Shown here one piece after another: positions 60,601-64,000 of a DNA stretch of 64,000 nt. The DNA lies in assembly GCA_013398275.1 (NCBI GenBank), contig VZSE01013368.1, forward strand, positions 1,130,236 through 1,194,235, written 5' to 3'. The stretch is from Promerops cafer. Its lineage: Eukaryota; Chordata; Aves; Passeriformes; Nectariniidae. Each line of letters opens with the position of its first letter. The first letter of the stretch is position 1. The notes under the pieces were generated by a model, which was not told the DNA's origin, searched no databases, and saw only the letters and a program-made list of their open reading frames with translations. Made by a program: the position numbers and the translations under genes.

Positions 60601-63600
60601 CCATTTGCCAAGTCACCTGTTTCATATATTCCTTTATAACAAGGAAGAAGAAAAGAAAAATCTTTCTCTCCCTTTTCTCCAAATGCTTCTACGGAAAATA
60701 AAAATATTTTGAAGTCTCATGAGAGCTGACATTTTGTTGATTCACATCTCCCTTCTGCTAACTGCTTTTCCCACGTTGCAAATATTTAGACACCTTGTGC
60801 ATTGTGGGAGAAATAGTCTGTACATTTTAATTTGTCAGCTAAATATTTTGCTTCTTCCTCAGTTATCCACCTCCAAATAGGATGAAAATGCCCAGAATAT
60901 TAATTCTCCGTTGTCTACTTCTGCTTTTCCTCTTCTGTCTCTGATCTCCAAACAGTTCTACTTCAACATTTATGGGTAGTACACTTCCTTAATCTTTTCA
61001 AGTTCATTGCATCTGGAAAACATTTTTCTTATTTCTTTCACTTTTTGCATTTGACAGCATTCAGCACAAAGGCAGTACAGCCATTTATTTCTCCTTTATG
61101 TCAGTGAGCCCTCTGTGGGTTTCTCTACATATCTTTGATGTGCTGGCTTGGGAGACAGAAATATTTAGAAAAAATAGAAAGCAGTGATTTTGAAAATGAG
61201 GAACTCCTGTCAGGAGGACTCAAGGGTGAATGTAGTACAGAAAAGTACCTCTAACTCTACTTTAAAAAACCAAATGAATGAATAAAAAATGTCCAGCCAA
61301 CCAAACTCTGGCAAAATTACAAACTGTCTCTGTCCTTTTAAAGCAAATGTAAACTCCCTCTGAAAGGAGCAGATGGCTTTGCTTTGTATGGAGATTTTTG
61401 TTTTCTTACTAGTATGTGCAGCTGTTTCTCAAAAGATGTGGTTTCTTTTAATGAAGCAGTACTTCACAGGCAGAGTGAGATGTAGAGCATGAGAAAGTTT
61501 GGGGGAATTAATTACCTGCAGTTTCTGTGCCTGTTGGATATTTGCATCCAGATATGTTTCCTAAGAGTCGAGCCCAAGCTGAATCACAGCTTTGCAGTAA
61601 CTCCCTCGTGCTCTTCCACAGAAAGAGGAGAGGGGAAGTTGAGGGGAGCCTGAAGGCTTGGCCTTGCCTGCTTGACTGCTGCAGGAGAGTGGGAGGAGTG
61701 GAGGTGTCCCAGTGACCCCTTCTTCATTCTGTAACCCTGAAGTGGCAGCACTGATGAGAATCTTCTGGGGTGCTGGCTCAGGAGCAGGATTTGGGGTGTT
61801 ATTTCTGATGCTCTTTGGCCCCAGGGAAGATGTTTATTTTGCCTTCTTGAGAATCCAGGTTCTGGCAGCCAGTGTTATGCTGGAAGTGGACAAGTGTGCT
61901 GACAAGTTGGGAAACAGCTCCAATTGATGTGAGGAAGCTGAGAGTACATTTTCCTCTGGACTGAGCTCTGCTGCAGGGCTTCGTGCCTGCAGAACAAGTC
62001 ACCCCAACTGTCCTGCTCTAGTGACACACACCTGGTCACATCTGAGCAGGAAGGACTGAAGAAGACTCTCAAAACAGGCAGAAAGCTTTGCAGAGGCCTT
62101 ATGATGGTCATCTGTTTCTGGGTCTTTTGTGGGAAATGCTGTATTGCCTTCTTGTGGTGCTTATACAGCACTCCAGAGAGCCCCAGGCACAGAGCCCTTC
62201 CAGACAAGAGGAAAAAAAAAAAAAATCATTTTCTGTTTATTAAATAAACACTGATTTTTATGAACAGTGTTTATTATGAAATAACCACAAATTATTTCAC
62301 TTGAATTTGATCTTTTTATGCCTTAGAGGTGGTAATCTCTTTTCAAAATTTTTTTGTTAATGTGGAACAAACATGTGTTAATGTGGAACAAACAAACAAG
62401 GCTCTAACAGCATGGGGCTGTGTGCTCTGGGGGGAGCACTGTCTTGCATTATGCCTGTGCCCAGTCAATACTCTATTATTGCACGTTAAGTGGTTTGCTA
62501 CAGTATCCTGTGTGCAGGGTATTAGAAGGATCTTATCTAATTTCCTAAGCAATAATGCTATAAACAGTATGCATTTTTTATTATTAAAAAACAAACTGTT
62601 GCCTCCACTGAGTTAATGTTTCTTTTATATACAGTTAGCACCCAGGAGACTGACTCATAAATCAGCAAAATTAAATGGAAAGTGCAAAGTTTTGGAAAAC
62701 TAGAATTTATTATAGACCCAGAGTCTTTGACTCTACCTGCAGATAAACTTTAACTTGCTTAATAATATTTTTATTTGACTGCTGTGTTCTTCAATGATTC
62801 TAGTTGATTAGAAAGAAGTCCAACCCCAAACCTTACTAACTTGTAACAAATAGGAACATTAAAATGGAGTGAGAGGAAAATAAAGTACATATTTTTATAT
62901 TGAGAGTTTGCTGCTGCTTTGAATGTTGCATCAATTTCTATTCAGAAGGCCCATAAAAATACCATTTTGATAGGTTCCTCATACTATATAGTAGGATCTT
63001 TGTTTATGGGAGTAGTGTGTATTACTTTGAAATTCATATTTATAAAGTTGTTTTACCACTCCTCTCCAATATAAGGACATACAAATGAGATATATTATAT
63101 TTTGAGGGTATTTTTATTAATTCAGCTGAGGTATGTGTTTTGTTATGTACTAGTGTTTCACATCAGAGGAATCAAGAAATATGAAAGTTAAGATGTTAAT
63201 GTCAACACAGATATTTCTTGGATTTATTACCAGGGGCCCAGGTAAGGGACTCCTAATCTTCCAAATCTCATGTTTTCTAAAACCTTACCTTGTGGCTTCA
63301 CTGAGGTTAAATATTTTGGGTTTTTGTCCACTTTGCATTATCCCACCCAAGTTCATTCAACACTACTGCTAGAAGTGGGGAGGCACTTGGAATTTTTTGC
63401 AGTTTTCTGTTTTGTGACAAATCACAATTAAGATTTAGGTGAATCTGAGCTAAATCATGGATTTGCAGTGAAAGATCACATTTGCATTTACAATATGGAA
63501 ACAATATATGCTGCTAACTTGCAGGTAAAATAATAAAAACTTGTTTTGATGTGCAATTTTTGGAACTAAGTAATTATCATGTGAAAAATGCCCTTAGTGA

Positions 63601-64000
63601 AGTGGTGTAAATCACACCTTCACTTGTCAGAGCAGTAATTTGGTTTGAAATGATGCGTGGGTCTGCAAGACAAGTGAAGGTAAGCTGCTGAGCTTTACAG
63701 GATTTTGTTCTTCTTGGTTTACAAGTGGGATGAACAGTTCAATCCAGCCTTTATGCTTTAATAGTAAAAGCAAATAGAAAAAAGGCTAAATACATATGAG
63801 AATCAAGGGCTCTTTGGCATCTCAAAGAAATGCCAGTAGAGGCTGCAGAAATGTCATAAATCAAACCTACAAAAGAAGGCTGACCTTAGCTCAGGATGTC
63901 TTAAGTTGGCATTCTTTTCCTGGAAAAATACTGAGAACCTGCTATTAAAAGAAGAGGTTTTATCATATCTACCTTTATGGCAAAATCTTTAGCCCATTGA
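57600..64000. other. Intergenic, no gene recognised
   Basis: 6.4 kb, AT-rich. Structures noted: a 10-bp inverted repeat at 58862-58871 / 58893-58902 and a 21-bp tandem pair at 62356-62397. Nothing coding is supported. Confidence 0.5.
62356..62397. repeat. 21-bp tandem duplication
   Basis: gttaatgtggaacaaacatgt followed directly by gttaatgtggaacaaacaaa c; the two units differ only in the last bases. Confidence 0.85.

Noticed and set aside
1..64000. CRISPR arrays, operons, prokaryotic promoters or phage genes
   Set aside because: The window is clearly vertebrate (spliced genes, CR1, SINE and LTR repeats); no regularly spaced repeat array or compact gene order exists.

Overview
This window is vertebrate nuclear DNA, most likely from a passerine bird. 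The coding parts are short exons with GT-AG splice sites in long AT-rich introns, the repeats are avian types (CR1 fragments, ERVL-type and class-I-type solo LTRs), and one repeat near 39.0 kb looks like the tRNA-Ile-derived, CR1-tailed SINE described from songbirds (TguSINE1 type). The window contains one 114-base N gap (12101-12214) and single Ns at 6914 and 36527.

Layout. (1) 1-8.8 kb: the 3' part of HMMR (hyaluronan-mediated motility receptor / RHAMM) on the + strand. I place 11 exons from 980 to the stop codon at 7806-7808; they join in one frame into about 501 residues, so about the first 220 residues of the protein lie upstream of the window. (2) 8.8-11.9 kb: spacer without recognisable genes. 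(3) 11.95-22.3 kb: MAT2B (regulatory beta subunit of methionine adenosyltransferase II), + strand, 7 exons. Exons 2-7 add to exactly 313 codons plus stop, the length I expect for the shared part of the family; the first exon (8 codons, next to a CpG island holding the N gap) is less certain. (4) 23.3-64 kb: about 40 kb with no coding exon that I recognise. HMMR next to MAT2B is the known vertebrate order, and the region beyond MAT2B is a gene desert in other vertebrates too.

The desert holds two nearly identical 428-bp solo LTRs in opposite orientation (33147-33574 minus, 47935-48362 plus), two older ERVL-type LTRs also in opposite orientation (42180-42582 plus, 56710-57282 minus), two eroded CR1 pieces that still show reverse-transcriptase motif remnants, a tRNA-Ile SINE, a perfect (TTCAT)11 microsatellite, a 43-base T run, and an isolated CpG-rich block with a 46/57-bp minisatellite (34.5-34.97 kb). 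That block is the least explained structure in the window and the best candidate for an unannotated promoter, boundary element or satellite.

Functionally the two genes are neighbours without an evident shared pathway: HMMR is a coiled-coil microtubule, spindle and hyaluronan-binding protein, and MAT2B is an SDR-fold NADP-binding protein that modulates S-adenosylmethionine synthesis. I found no convincing new biological system. The longest frames in the desert lack splice context, recognisable domains and codon structure, and I treat them as chance.
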